From contig NZ_BCTL01000022.1 of the NCBI RefSeq assembly GCF_001571265.1, positions 1 through 64,000 on the forward strand: a DNA stretch of 64,000 nt, given 5' to 3'. This DNA comes from Cedecea neteri NBRC 105707 = ATCC 33855 (GTDB taxonomy: Bacteria; Pseudomonadota; Gammaproteobacteria; Enterobacterales; Enterobacteriaceae). The notes under the pieces were generated by a model, which was not told the origin of the DNA, did no database searches, and saw only the letters and a program-made list of their open reading frames with translations. The position numbers and the translations under genes were made by a program. Below are positions 8,594 to 17,563 of this stretch, one piece after another (within the stretch, counting starts at the first letter, position 1; each line of letters begins with the position of its first letter).

Positions 8594-8674
8594 TTACCAG
8601 GGAATCAATCCCATTTCATGTAATGCGCCGAGAATCAGGGCGATAGACATGCAGGCATCAAATGGATTAGGCAT
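8594..8674 (-). CDS. Candidate 26-residue hydrophobic small protein
   Basis: This short frame starts at an ATG at 8674 (minus) with AAAGGTG placed 7-8 bases before it and ends with TAA at 8594. The product begins MPNPFDACMS and continues with a hydrophobic stretch ending in GLIPW, long enough for a short membrane helix. It stands alone between the arginase-family gene and the DUF1345 gene, with a hairpin-forming sequence (8510-8563) beyond it. I recognise no family. Support is the ribosome site and composition only. Confidence 0.45.
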   Translation of the reverse strand: MPNPFDACMSIALILGALHEMGLIPW

Positions 8675-8752
8675 CGTGTTTCACCTTTACGCGTGGTATT
8701 GCTGACTAAATTATAGTCTATTTTGTTCGGGGCAGCTCAAATCTCACATTCG

Positions 8753-9424
8753 TTAGCTCAGCAACCCGGCGCCCACGTTAACGGATAATCCCAGGATCGC
8801 CAGGTTGAAGAGAAACGAGATAACCGACTGCAAAAGCGTAATTTTTCGCATCCCGGTGGTTCCCGTCGCCACGTCGGCAGTCTGTGACGCAACGGCGATG
8901 GTGAAAGAAAAATAAAGAAAATCCCAATATCCCGGATCCTTTGGTTTTTCAGGGAAGATCATCGGTGTTACGTCTTTGCTGCGGTGCAAATAGTGGTGAT
9001 GGGCGTAATGCATGGCGAACGAACTGGGCAGCAAGGTCCAGGACGCCAGCAGCGTCATGGCGGTCAGAACAATGTGCAACCCAAGTGGAGTGCCAGAAAG
9101 TGAACGTAGCGACGGCAGTTCGCTCAGGATAGCCACAATACTGGCCATACAGGCAAAGATAACCATGCTTAAAACCAGCGCTGCGCTTTGGTCCTGTATT
9201 CTGGCAATGCGCTGGATCTCGTTCACATCAGTGCGCAGCATGCGAAACCAGATAAACGTCAGATAGAGCCAGGCCAGGACATTCCAGCTAATTAACAGCC
9301 GCTGAAGTGTACCGAACTGAGCCGGCAGAACGTAATAACAAACGATCCCGGCAGCAACCGAAATTAATAACCGCAGGCGGGCGAACAGGTGGGTTTTTAG
9401 CGAAAAGCTCATGGCATGTTTCAT
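8753..9424 (-). CDS. DUF1345-family inner-membrane protein
   Basis: The 223-residue protein has five or six hydrophobic segments (about 15-35, 42-60, 82-105, 115-137, 165-185 and 198-220) and the DUF1345 signatures MHYAHHHYLHR and GYWDFLYFSFTIAVASQTAD. No function is established for the family. The start at 9424 lacks a clear ribosome site; an ATG at 9412 is an alternative. The gene appears monocistronic. Confidence 0.8.
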   Translation of the reverse strand: MKHAMSFSLKTHLFARLRLLISVAAGIVCYYVLPAQFGTLQRLLISWNVLAWLYLTFIWFRMLRTDVNEIQRIARIQDQSAALVLSMVIFACMASIVAILSELPSLRSLSGTPLGLHIVLTAMTLLASWTLLPSSFAMHYAHHHYLHRSKDVTPMIFPEKPKDPGYWDFLYFSFTIAVASQTADVATGTTGMRKITLLQSVISFLFNLAILGLSVNVGAGLLS

Positions 9425-9563
9425 TTAACGGTAGGCGGATAAGTTAACTGTAGACGAGGGGAAAGCGATGGGCTTGCTTCACGCAGATAATCCATTCGCC
9501 ATGCGGGTAAGCACGTTAATCCGCGTATTATTATTTTGATAATTCGTAATTATTACTTTGAGA

Positions 9564-9641
9564 AATTCCACCGCATAAGGCTTAAAAGTCATTCTCTTTC
9601 CTCCTCAAAACAACCGCTCTCGCTCCCTGAGCGTTTTTTTT
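9564..9641 (+). ncRNA. Candidate small RNA with intrinsic terminator
   Basis: Between the DUF1345 gene and the xdh-type gene a plus-strand TTGATA (9537) with a weak TACTTT about 17 bases later could form a promoter. Some 75 bases on, CGCTC-CCT-GAGCG (9621-9633) is followed by eight T, a typical Rho-independent end. No plus-strand gene ends nearby to need this terminator. The segment contains CTTTCCTCCTC, complementary to ribosome-binding sites. It is not a known sRNA that I recognise. Confidence 0.3.
9621..9641 (+). terminator. Intrinsic terminator without an upstream plus-strand gene
   Basis: A 5-bp GC-rich stem (9621-9625 with 9629-9633) is followed by eight T. The nearest plus-strand gene upstream is more than 1 kb away. 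Confidence 0.55.
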
Positions 9642-9689
9642 CGTACGTCTAATCACAGAAATTCACATCGACCATCACCTCATTGATTT

Positions 9690-9706
9690 TTGGCACAAAT
9701 CTTGGA
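9690..9706 (+). promoter_or_regulatory. Sigma-54-like promoter upstream of the xdh-type genes
   Basis: TTGGCAC followed at the exact canonical spacing by TTGGA matches the -24/-12 consensus except that the -12 GC reads GG. It lies 63 bp before the start at 9769. Control by the sigma-54 activator at 34601 is inferred. Confidence 0.45.
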
Positions 9707-9768
9707 TTTGTTAGCGCGATGAGTTTCTCCCGTGAGTGACTTACTGATTTGATAATAAGGGGAACGTT

Positions 9769-12700
9769 ATGTGTGCTTTGCGTTCAGCGTCGCCAGGACG
9801 CGTGGATGGATTGGCAAAGGTCAAAGGAACGGCCATCTACGGCGATGATATTACTTTGCCGGGTATGTTATACGGCGTTTGTCGTTATGCTGATATTCCG
9901 GCAGGGAAAATAGATCAGCTCGACTTAAGCGAAGCGCTGGCGGTTGAGGGCGTGGTCAAAATTGCCACCTGGCAGGACATCCCCGGCACGCCGGTTGTTG
10001 GCGTTATCGTCAAAGATTACCTGCCAATTATTAAGGATGAGGTGGTTTTTCACGGCGACGTCATTGCCGTGGTTGCCGCCACAACTTATGAAGCAGCCTG
10101 CGCAGCGGCCGACAAAATCCACGTACGCTATACGCCATACGCACCATTGACCGATGTTGAAGCTGCGCTTGCGCCAGACGCACGCTGCATTCACCCGGAG
10201 CGCAGCGACAATATTGCCGCGCATCACCACACCCTCAAAGGAGACGTTGAAAAAGGCTTCGCGCAGTCGCGTCATATACTCGAACGCGAATATGAAGTGG
10301 GCTTTCAGGAACACGCTTATATTGAGCCCGAAGTGGTGCTGACCTGGCTTGATCCGACCGACGGCTGCCTGATTATTTCGGGTTCGGTGCAGAACCCGCA
10401 CCGCGTTCGCGGTTTTGTCGCTAAGTTTATGGGCTGCCCGCAAAGCCTGATCAACGTAAAACGTGCCGTTATGGGAGGCTCGTTCGGCGGCAAAGATGAT
10501 GTTATTGATCATCTGGCTTGCCGTTCAGCCCTGCTGACGCATCTGACCGGGAAACCGGTGAAATTTGCCTACACGCGCGAGCAGTCAATTATCGAAAGCT
10601 GCAAACGCCACCCGTATAAAATGAAATATAAGGTCGGGCTGGACGACAGCGGCCGTATCCACGCCATCAAGATTGATATCCTGGCAGATAGCGGCGGCTA
10701 TGCCGCGTCGTCGCCGTTTGTCACCTGGCGTTCCTCGGTGCAGGCCGCTGGGCCATACGCCATCCCGAACGTGCATATTGACGTCACGGCGGTGTACACC
10801 AACAACAGCTACACCTCCGCGATGCGCGGCTTCGGTTCTCCACAGGTGGTTTACGCTCACGAATCATTAATGGATGAAATTGCCGAGTATCTGAAGATGT
10901 CGCCCGTCACGGTGCGCGAAGTTAACGCTTTACGCCAGGGTGATGCGTCGATTACCGGGCAGGTGTTTGACCAACATACGGTTTCCGCGCATGAAGTGCT
11001 GGAAAAGGCCACCGCATCGTCTGAGTTTATGGCGAAGCGAAAACATTATCAGGCGTTAAACGAAAAGGGCGGCGTCTATCGTTACGGTATTGGCCTGGCG
11101 TTGAGCTATCGCGGTTGCTCGATTGGTGCAGAAGGGGTCGATACCTCAACGGCGCTGATTCAGGTCAACGAGGACGGCAGCGTCAACCTTTCGACGTCGG
11201 TGTCGGAAAACGGGCAAGGCCTGCAAACCACGATGACGTTGATCGCTGCCGAAGCGTTTGGCATTGAGATGAGCGAGTTTCATTTTATGGAGCCACCAAC
11301 CTCGGTCATCGGCGACGGTGGCTCCACGGCGGCGACGCGCGGAACAATGGTCGGCGGCGGAGCGATTATTGATGCTGCGCAGAAAATAAAACAACGCATT
11401 CTCAGCGTTGTCGGTGAGAGCATCGGTGCAACTCATCTTGAGGATACGCTGTGGCAGGGCGGATTTATTATCAACAAACGTGATGACAGCCAGCGTATCG
11501 ACTTCAAATCGGCGGTCAATAAAACGAAATGGGCCAGCGTGAGCCTGACAGAATATGGCTGGTTTGTGCCGCCGCCCATTCACTGGGATGAAGAAAAAGG
11601 CTGCGGTAGCCCTTACTTTACCTGGGTTTACGGCTGTCAGGTGGCGGAGGTGCGCGTGAACATCAGCACCGGTAAAACTGATTTGCTGCATGTTACTGCC
11701 GCGCACGATGTCGGCCAGGTTCTTAATCCGGTTGGGTTTGAGGGGCAGGTCTGTGGCGGCGTGGCACAGGGCTTTGGCTATGCGCTGTTAGAGGATTTTA
11801 ACATTGAGCACGGGCAGGTGAAGTCCGAGAACTTTGACAGCTACCTGCTGCCGACTATCAAAGATATTCCCCCGATTACCGTTATTGGCGTCGAGAATCC
11901 TGACAAAGCCGGCCCTCTGGGTGCGAAAGGCATTGGCGAGCCTGCCACGGAGTTAGTCGCGGCGGCCATCAACAACGCGGTGAGCTTTGCGTTGGGGACT
12001 CGTTTCAACAAGCTGCCGTTAACCCTGGAGCAGGTGATTCTGGGTTACAACCTGAAAAAACCGGCTCGTCAGAGTGAATTGATGATCGAGCCTGAGAATA
12101 AAAAACAGGTTTTACGCCTGACGGATATCACCGTGACGCGGCCTAAAACGCTCATTGAGGCGCTGGAACTGTTAAAAAGTGACGGTGTCACGGCTATTGC
12201 CGGCGGCACGGACGTGATTGTGCAAGGACGGATGCAAACCCGAGCGATGAAGCTGGTGGATATTTCTCGCCTCAGCGAGCTGACGCAGGTGACCGAAGAT
12301 GCACAAACGCACGCGATTTCAATTGGTGCGGCAGTAACGTTCAACCGCATTACAGAAAATCCCCTGCTTCGTGAACGCTATCCGTTGTTGGTTCAGGCTT
12401 GCCACACGGTGGGATCGCATCAGATTCGTAACCGGGCGACTATTGGCGGCAATATCGTCAACGCCGCGCCATGTGGTGACTCAATACCTCCAGCCATTCT
12501 TTACGACGCGAGCATTGAGCTGCAGTCTCATCGCGGCGTGCGCCGTATGTCTCTGGGCGAGTTTCTTATCTCGGGTTACAAAACTCAACGTGAAGCGGAT
12601 GAATTATTAACCCGAGTTATCCTCCCACCACCGGCAAAACCGGGCGCTAAAGGCTTTTACCATCAACTGGGCCGTCGAAACGCGCTGAACATCACTCGTC

Positions 12701-12975
12701 AAAGCCTGACTGCGCTGCTGGAGTTTGCCGACGACGGCACGGTTAGCTACTGCCGGCTGGTTGATGGTGCACTATTCAGCAAGCCCCAGCGTTTGCTGGA
12801 TGTTGAACGTTGTTTGCTGGGCCAGCGGCTGAACCAGGCCTCTATCGACAGCGCCTGTGAGGTACTCGACAAGCTGATTTATGCCGCTATCGGCAAACGC
12901 TGGTCTGCGGCCTATAAGCAGCCGGTATTTATCAGCATGTTCCGCGACATGATGGCGCAAGCGTCAGAAAAATAA
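9769..12975 (+). CDS. Xanthine-dehydrogenase-type hydroxylase, fused molybdenum and FAD subunits
   Basis: The 1068-residue protein begins with the Mo-subunit signature (GRVDGLAKVKGTAIYGDD). It carries the Moco motif GGSFGGKDD near 240 and the active-site Glu in GAKGIGEPATE near 725. A linker near 770 leads into a complete FAD-binding subunit domain (about 785-1068) with AIAGGTDVIVQG and TIGGNIVNAAPCGDS. In E. coli XdhABC these are separate proteins; here Mo and FAD domains are joined in the order Mo-FAD. The 2Fe-2S subunit follows 43 bp downstream. The locus encodes YqeB, YqeC and MocA, so the enzyme is probably a selenium-dependent purine hydroxylase. GGGGA precedes the start. Confidence 0.9.
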   Translation: MCALRSASPGRVDGLAKVKGTAIYGDDITLPGMLYGVCRYADIPAGKIDQLDLSEALAVEGVVKIATWQDIPGTPVVGVIVKDYLPIIKDEVVFHGDVIAVVAATTYEAACAAADKIHVRYTPYAPLTDVEAALAPDARCIHPERSDNIAAHHHTLKGDVEKGFAQSRHILEREYEVGFQEHAYIEPEVVLTWLDPTDGCLIISGSVQNPHRVRGFVAKFMGCPQSLINVKRAVMGGSFGGKDDVIDHLACRSALLTHLTGKPVKFAYTREQSIIESCKRHPYKMKYKVGLDDSGRIHAIKIDILADSGGYAASSPFVTWRSSVQAAGPYAIPNVHIDVTAVYTNNSYTSAMRGFGSPQVVYAHESLMDEIAEYLKMSPVTVREVNALRQGDASITGQVFDQHTVSAHEVLEKATASSEFMAKRKHYQALNEKGGVYRYGIGLALSYRGCSIGAEGVDTSTALIQVNEDGSVNLSTSVSENGQGLQTTMTLIAAEAFGIEMSEFHFMEPPTSVIGDGGSTAATRGTMVGGGAIIDAAQKIKQRILSVVGESIGATHLEDTLWQGGFIINKRDDSQRIDFKSAVNKTKWASVSLTEYGWFVPPPIHWDEEKGCGSPYFTWVYGCQVAEVRVNISTGKTDLLHVTAAHDVGQVLNPVGFEGQVCGGVAQGFGYALLEDFNIEHGQVKSENFDSYLLPTIKDIPPITVIGVENPDKAGPLGAKGIGEPATELVAAAINNAVSFALGTRFNKLPLTLEQVILGYNLKKPARQSELMIEPENKKQVLRLTDITVTRPKTLIEALELLKSDGVTAIAGGTDVIVQGRMQTRAMKLVDISRLSELTQVTEDAQTHAISIGAAVTFNRITENPLLRERYPLLVQACHTVGSHQIRNRATIGGNIVNAAPCGDSIPPAILYDASIELQSHRGVRRMSLGEFLISGYKTQREADELLTRVILPPPAKPGAKGFYHQLGRRNALNITRQSLTALLEFADDGTVSYCRLVDGALFSKPQRLLDVERCLLGQRLNQASIDSACEVLDKLIYAAIGKRWSAAYKQPVFISMFRDMMAQASEK

Positions 12976-13018
12976 CCAGAAGGACGGGGCGCGAACGTGC
13001 CCTGCATAGGATAGAGCG

Positions 13019-13477
13019 ATGAGCACAATCAAAGTAAAGGTCAACGGCAAACTGGTAGAAGCCAAAGTGGAAGGCAATATGCGCCTGCTGGATCTGGTGC
13101 GTAACACTTTGCGCCTGAGTGCCACAAAAGAGGGGTGTTCCATTGGGGAATGCGGAGCTTGCACAGTCATCATGGATGGTAATGCGGTCTGCTCTTGCCT
13201 GGTGCTGGCAGAGCAGTGCGATGAGGCGGAAATCACCACCCTTGAAGGACTGAACGATAATCCTGTTACGCAAAAATTACAGGCTGCATTCATTGAAAAA
13301 GGCGGTGTGCAGTGCGGTTTTTGCACGCCAGGTGTGCTGGTCAGTACGACCGCGCTGTTGGAAAAAGATCCGCAGCCGAGCGACGAACAGCTTAAAGATG
13401 TGCTGGAAGGAAATATCTGTCGCTGTACCGGCTATCAGCCTATTCTTGACTCCATTCACCACGCGTTAAAATCCTGA
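13019..13477 (+). CDS. Xanthine-dehydrogenase-type 2Fe-2S subunit (XdhC-like)
   Basis: At 152 residues it has the full length of the family. A plant-type ferredoxin domain carries GCSIGECGACTV plus a further Cys pair, and an alpha-helical domain carries QCGFCTPG and NICRCTGY, ligating two [2Fe-2S] clusters. These clusters carry electrons between Moco and FAD of the fused upstream subunit. AGGATAGAG precedes the ATG. The two genes form an operon that ends at a hairpin shared with fdhF. Confidence 0.92.
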   Translation: MSTIKVKVNGKLVEAKVEGNMRLLDLVRNTLRLSATKEGCSIGECGACTVIMDGNAVCSCLVLAEQCDEAEITTLEGLNDNPVTQKLQAAFIEKGGVQCGFCTPGVLVSTTALLEKDPQPSDEQLKDVLEGNICRCTGYQPILDSIHHALKS

Positions 13478-13484
13478 ACTGAAT

Positions 13485-13515
13485 AAAAAAGCCGGGCGTT
13501 TTCACATCGCCCGGC
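13485..13515 (-). terminator. Terminator between the xdhC-like gene and fdhF
   Basis: GCCGGGCG (13491-13498) pairs perfectly with CGCCCGGC (13508-13515). On the minus strand the stem is followed by six T (plus-strand A run 13485-13490), so it terminates fdhF strongly. It may also act on the convergent xdh operon. Confidence 0.85.
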
Positions 13516-13547
13516 CCATTCAAACGCTACAAGAAACTCCTTGAAAC

Positions 13548-15690
13548 TTAACCCATCGCACTTTCCCGCAGCTTTGCCTTCAATTTGCGATACTCATCCA
13601 CCACGTACTGCTCGGCGGCCTGTTGGTCAGCAATCGGCTCAACGCGAACCGCGCAATACTTATATTCCGGCGTTTTCGTTATCGGGCTAAGGTTCTCGGT
13701 TACCAGCTCATTACAGGCGCCAATCCACCATTGGTATGTCATGTAAATTGCACCTTTATTGGGCCGTTCACTGACCTTCGCACGAGTGATAATTCGCCCC
13801 TTACGAGAGTTCACCCACACTAGCGCTTCATCAACAATACCCAGCCGTGCGGCATCAACGGTGTTGATTTGCGCATAGCCTGGCTCGTCGGCCAGGGTCG
13901 ACAGTGCAGAACAGTTGCCGGTCATCGAACGGCAAGAGTAGTGGCCAACTTCACGCACCGTTGAAAGCACCATCGGAAACTCGTCGCTGAGTTTATCGAT
14001 GGGCGCAACCCAGTCACAGGTAAAGAATTGCGCCAGGCCGTTCGGCGTTGAGAATGTCTCTTTAAACAGATATGACGTGCCTTGATCCTCATCCGATACA
14101 TCACGGCATGGCCACTGCAGGTAGCCAAGTTCGCCCATTTTCTCGTAGGTTGCACCGTAGAAATCCGGGCATAGATGCCGCAACTCGTCCCAGATTTCCT
14201 GGGTATTGTTGTACTGCATCGGGTAGCCCATCCGGGTAGCAATTTCACTGATAATCTGCCAGTCGGTTTTGAGATCCCACTGTGGCTCCACTGCTTTGAA
14301 GAAGCGTTGAAAGCCTCTGTCCGCTGCAGTGTAGACACCTTCATGCTCGCCCCAGGAGGTGGAGGGCAGGATAACATCGGCCGCCGCTGCCGTTTTGGTC
14401 ATGAAAATATCCTGCACGATGACCAGCTCAAGCGTCTCAAACGCCTTACGAACCGCCGAAAGTTCGGCGTCGGTTTGCAGCGGATCTTCCCCCATAATGT
14501 AAGCCGCGCGTACTTCGCCGTGTTCAGCACGGTGCGGCAGCTCACTGATGCGATAGCCCGTATGGGCAGGTAAACTCTCGACTCCCCATGCCCGGGCAAA
14601 CTTTTCTCTGTTTTCCGAAATCTTAACAAACTGATAGCCAGGAAAAGTATCTGGTAACGCGCCCATATCGCAGGCACCCTGAACGTTATTCTGTCCACGT
14701 ACGGGGTTAACGCCCACGCTCGGTTTACCGAGATTGCCGGTTAAAATAGCCAAACTTGTTAACGATCTTACTGTTTCAACACCCTGATAAAACTGGGTCA
14801 CCCCCATTCCCCATAAAATGGTGGCGGACTTAGCCGTGGCGTATAGTCGAGCGCAGGTGCGAATATCTTGCGCGCTGACTCCGGTAATAGCCTCAACAGA
14901 TTCCGGCGTATAGCCCGCCACGATTTTACGATATTCATCAAAACCTTCAGAACGCTGGGCAACAAACGCGTTGTCGTAGAGACCCTCGGTAATAATGACG
15001 TGGCCAAGCGCATTAAGCAGCGCAATGTTCGAGCCGTTTTTCAGCGCCAGGTGCATGTCAGCAATACGGGCAGTTTCAATTCGCCGTGGATCGAATAATC
15101 TTAGCGCCGTTGCGTTTAGCATTCAGGACGTGATTTGCCACGATAGGGTGTGAATCTGCCGGGTTATAGCCGAAGATAAACACTAAATCGCTATTATCAA
15201 TCTCAGTGATGGCATTGCTCATTGCGCCGTTACCGACCGACTGGTGCAGACCTGCAACCGAAGGGCCGTGTCAGACGCGCGCGCAGCAATCAACGTTATT
15301 GGTGCCAATCACCGCCCGGGCGAACTTTTGCATCACGTAATTGGTTTCATTGCCCGTACCGCGAGAAGAACCGGTGGTCTGGATAGCATCCGGACCATAT
15401 TTTTCTTTAATCTCGGTGAGGCGAGTAGCAACATAATTAAGCGCTTCATCCCAGGATACGGACTCAAGCTTGCCGCCACGGCGGCGGCGGATCATTGGGG
15501 TTTGCAGGCGCGGCGTCAAAATGCGGGTATCGTGGACAAAATCCCAGCCGTAATAGCCTTTCAGGCACAGCGTACCCTGATTATTTTTGCCCATCGCCGC
15601 CTCAGCGCGCACGATCCTCCCATCCTCTACCAGCAGCCGTAGCTTGCAGCCGGCGGCACAGTATGGGCAAACGGTGGTCACTTTTTTCAT
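13548..15690 (-). pseudogene. fdhF: Formate dehydrogenase H, selenocysteine enzyme, frameshifted
   Basis: Start ATG at 15690 follows GGAGG. Residues read VCPYCAAGC (the [4Fe-4S] site), then NVDCCARV followed by TGA at 15273-15271 and HGPSVAGL, exactly the FdhF selenocysteine context. The frame continues through NHVLNAKRNGAKII. At 15093/15094 five bases are missing where family members read V-C before DPR, and the rest of the protein continues in another frame to the stop at 13548. Adding five bases gives 715 residues, the length of E. coli FdhF. As read, the product would stop soon after the lesion. It is either an inactivated gene or a sequence error. FdhF supplies formate electrons for urate breakdown in E. 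coli. Confidence 0.9.
15234..15273 (-). promoter_or_regulatory. Bacterial SECIS element with UGA selenocysteine codon
   Basis: Immediately after the in-frame TGA, the minus strand reads GGTTGC-AGGTCT-GCACC. This is the short stem with bulged U and GGUCU-containing loop of the E. coli fdhF SECIS recognised by SelB. It supports real selenocysteine insertion rather than a nonsense codon. Confidence 0.85.
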
Positions 15691-15715
15691 CATGGCCCTC
15701 CAGTTAACGATGAAT

Positions 15716-15832
15716 CTAAAACAGCAGTCCAAAGCTAAAACGGCTGCTGACACCAAAGGCGATAGCCTGCTGAACGGCGGGGATTGTCATCAATGCCAGC
15801 GTCAGCAGGGCGAGTAAAATTTTGTCTTCCAT
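15716..15832 (-). CDS. Candidate 38-residue membrane peptide between uacT-like gene and fdhF
   Basis: The ATG overlaps the stop of the permease gene (TAATG), with GGGGAAA just before it, and the frame ends at TAG 15716, 26 bp before the fdhF start. The product starts MEDKILLALLTLALMTIPAV and ends SFGLLF: a short charged N-terminus, one hydrophobic helix and an amphipathic tail. Coupled translation with the permease and position directly before fdhF suggest a role in one of the two, for example a membrane tether for the formate dehydrogenase. I know of no described family. Confidence 0.6.
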   Translation of the reverse strand: MEDKILLALLTLALMTIPAVQQAIAFGVSSRFSFGLLF

Positions 15833-17304
15833 TATTTCCCCGCGCTTTGCTGCAGCTGTTGCTCCTTCTGCACCTTACGCAGCAGCAACCACATGCGCAC
15901 GGTACGTACGGCCATATTGCGCGCTGCGGCGCTTGGCGGTACCGGGTCTGGCTCCAGAGCATCATGAGAAACTCGAAGAGGCACGCTGCCGTTGAGCGTC
16001 AGGTTGGCAACAATGGCGGTCAAGGTGCCGATAGTTATCCCGCTGTGTAAAAACAGCTGCATCATGGGGGGGAACTGGGTAAACAGGTTAGGCACCAGCA
16101 CTGGCATCATGCCGAGGCCAAGCGTTAATGCCACCACCATCCCGTTGTTGTTATTTCGATAGTTGACCTGACCGAGGGTACGAATGCCGGATACTGCGAC
16201 CATGCCAAACATCACGATCCCTGCGCCCCCAAGCACTGGCTTCGGGATCAGCACCACCAGCGCGGCCAGTTTGGAAAATACACCCATTAAGATGAGAATC
16301 GCTCCCGAGACCGACACTACAAAGCGACTGCGTACGCCGGTTAAGCCGATGAGCCCGACGTTCTGGGCAAAAGCTGCGTAAGGAAAGAGATTGAAGAAAC
16401 CGCAGATCGTGGTGGCTAAGCCACAGGTATTAAGGCCGTTTCGCAGCATGCCGGAGTCCACTTTTTTACCGACGATATCGCCGGTTGCCATAATGGAAGA
16501 CATGGTTTCAACCATGACCACCACCATAACCATCGACAGCAGGGCAACCGGCACAATATGGAATTCCGGGCGCGCGAACTGCATCAGCTGTGGAAAGTGA
16601 ATCCACGGGGTGGCGTTAACCAGGTGGAAGTCGAGCGGCTTAAAGAAGCTCCACAAGATGGTGCCGATGACCAGCCCAACGAGCACTGCGGTATTTTTTA
16701 CAACGCCGGTTGCGAAGGTATAGAGGTTAAGAATGATGACCAATGTAATAGCGGCCATCAGCAGTGAAAACAGATCGCCAAACCCGTCCATTTCACTGCT
16801 GCCGCCGCCAATCCAGCCGCCCGCCACGGGCATTATCGACAGGCCAATCAGGGTAACAATGCCGCCCATGACGACTTTGGGGAAGAAGCGTATAAGACGG
16901 CTTATCCACGGGGCGCAAAATAAAATAAAGATCCCGGAGACAATAACCGAGCCTGAAATAGTGCCGATACCGTACTCTTTGCCGATCAACACCATCGGGA
17001 TTAACGCGGCAAAGGTGCAGCCCTGGATTAACGGCAACCGGCAGCCCAGCCAGGGACGAATCCCCAGAGATTGCACAATAGTAGCCGCACCGCAGATAAA
17101 CAGATCCGCGCTTATCAGCAAGATAATATGTTCAGCGGGTAAACCGACGGCGTTACCGACCACTAACGGCACAGCTACGGCACCAGCGTACATCACCAAC
17201 ACGTGCTGCAGGCCGTAGAGAATCATTTGCGTAATAGGCAGAACCTCATCGACCGGCGCGGTTGATGCCGTAGCGTTTGAGGCAGGAATGGCAGAGTCTT
17301 TCAT
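15832..17304 (-). CDS. uacT: NCS2-family urate/xanthine permease, UacT-like
   Basis: The 490-residue membrane protein carries the NCS2 pattern LQHVLVMYAGAVAVPL, a substrate-site Glu in MVVVMVETMSSI and QNVGLIGLTGVRSRF. Its C-terminus VRTVRMWLL is almost identical to the end of the E. coli urate transporter UacT (YgfU). It imports urate or xanthine by proton symport. It heads an operon with the 38-residue peptide and fdhF and is divergent from ygfT. A sigma-54-like promoter lies 127 bp upstream. The substrate is assigned from similarity to UacT and context; a xanthine role is possible. Confidence 0.85.
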   Translation of the reverse strand: MKDSAIPASNATASTAPVDEVLPITQMILYGLQHVLVMYAGAVAVPLVVGNAVGLPAEHIILLISADLFICGAATIVQSLGIRPWLGCRLPLIQGCTFAALIPMVLIGKEYGIGTISGSVIVSGIFILFCAPWISRLIRFFPKVVMGGIVTLIGLSIMPVAGGWIGGGSSEMDGFGDLFSLLMAAITLVIILNLYTFATGVVKNTAVLVGLVIGTILWSFFKPLDFHLVNATPWIHFPQLMQFARPEFHIVPVALLSMVMVVVMVETMSSIMATGDIVGKKVDSGMLRNGLNTCGLATTICGFFNLFPYAAFAQNVGLIGLTGVRSRFVVSVSGAILILMGVFSKLAALVVLIPKPVLGGAGIVMFGMVAVSGIRTLGQVNYRNNNNGMVVALTLGLGMMPVLVPNLFTQFPPMMQLFLHSGITIGTLTAIVANLTLNGSVPLRVSHDALEPDPVPPSAAARNMAVRTVRMWLLLRKVQKEQQLQQSAGK

Positions 17305-17430
17305 GAAGTAATTATCTCCTGTACGACTTCAACTCTCGTTCGTAGGGTCGGAGCGGAAGTTACGATTCGAAGGCAGATGCCTCCCTGAGCTGATGTCGCC
17401 ACCAGCAAGTTGCGCACACGGCGTTATCTA

Positions 17431-17447
17431 TGCGTAAGCTGTGCCAA
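17431..17447 (-). promoter_or_regulatory. Sigma-54-like promoter of the uacT-fdhF operon
   Basis: On the minus strand, TTGGCAC is followed at exact consensus spacing by ACGCA. Both invariant GG (-24) and GC (-12) dinucleotides are present. It would give a leader of about 115 bases before uacT. Confidence 0.6.
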
Positions 17448-17477
17448 AAATGCATGGTTTGGCCGCAGATGAATATA

Positions 17478-17496
17478 TTTGTGAATTAAATCACGG
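17478..17496. promoter_or_regulatory. CRP-like binding site between uacT and ygfT
   Basis: TGTGA (17480-17484), six bases, then TCACG: one mismatch from the symmetric CRP consensus. It lies within the 471-bp divergent region, so catabolite control of either operon is possible. Confidence 0.5.
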
Positions 17497-17563
17497 CTGA
17501 TGAGCTATGAAAGCTGTGCGGGTGATAAGGAGTAAATAGAGGCGCTGCGCGAGGTATCACATT

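Noticed and set aside
13548-15122. A separate formate dehydrogenase gene starting at 15122
   Set aside because: Its first ten codons are out of frame with FdhF and its start lies inside the conserved region; it is the 3' part of the frameshifted fdhF.
15271-15273. TGA in fdhF as a nonsense mutation
   Set aside because: Context CCARV-TGA-HGPSV and the following SECIS stem match selenocysteine recoding in E. coli FdhF.
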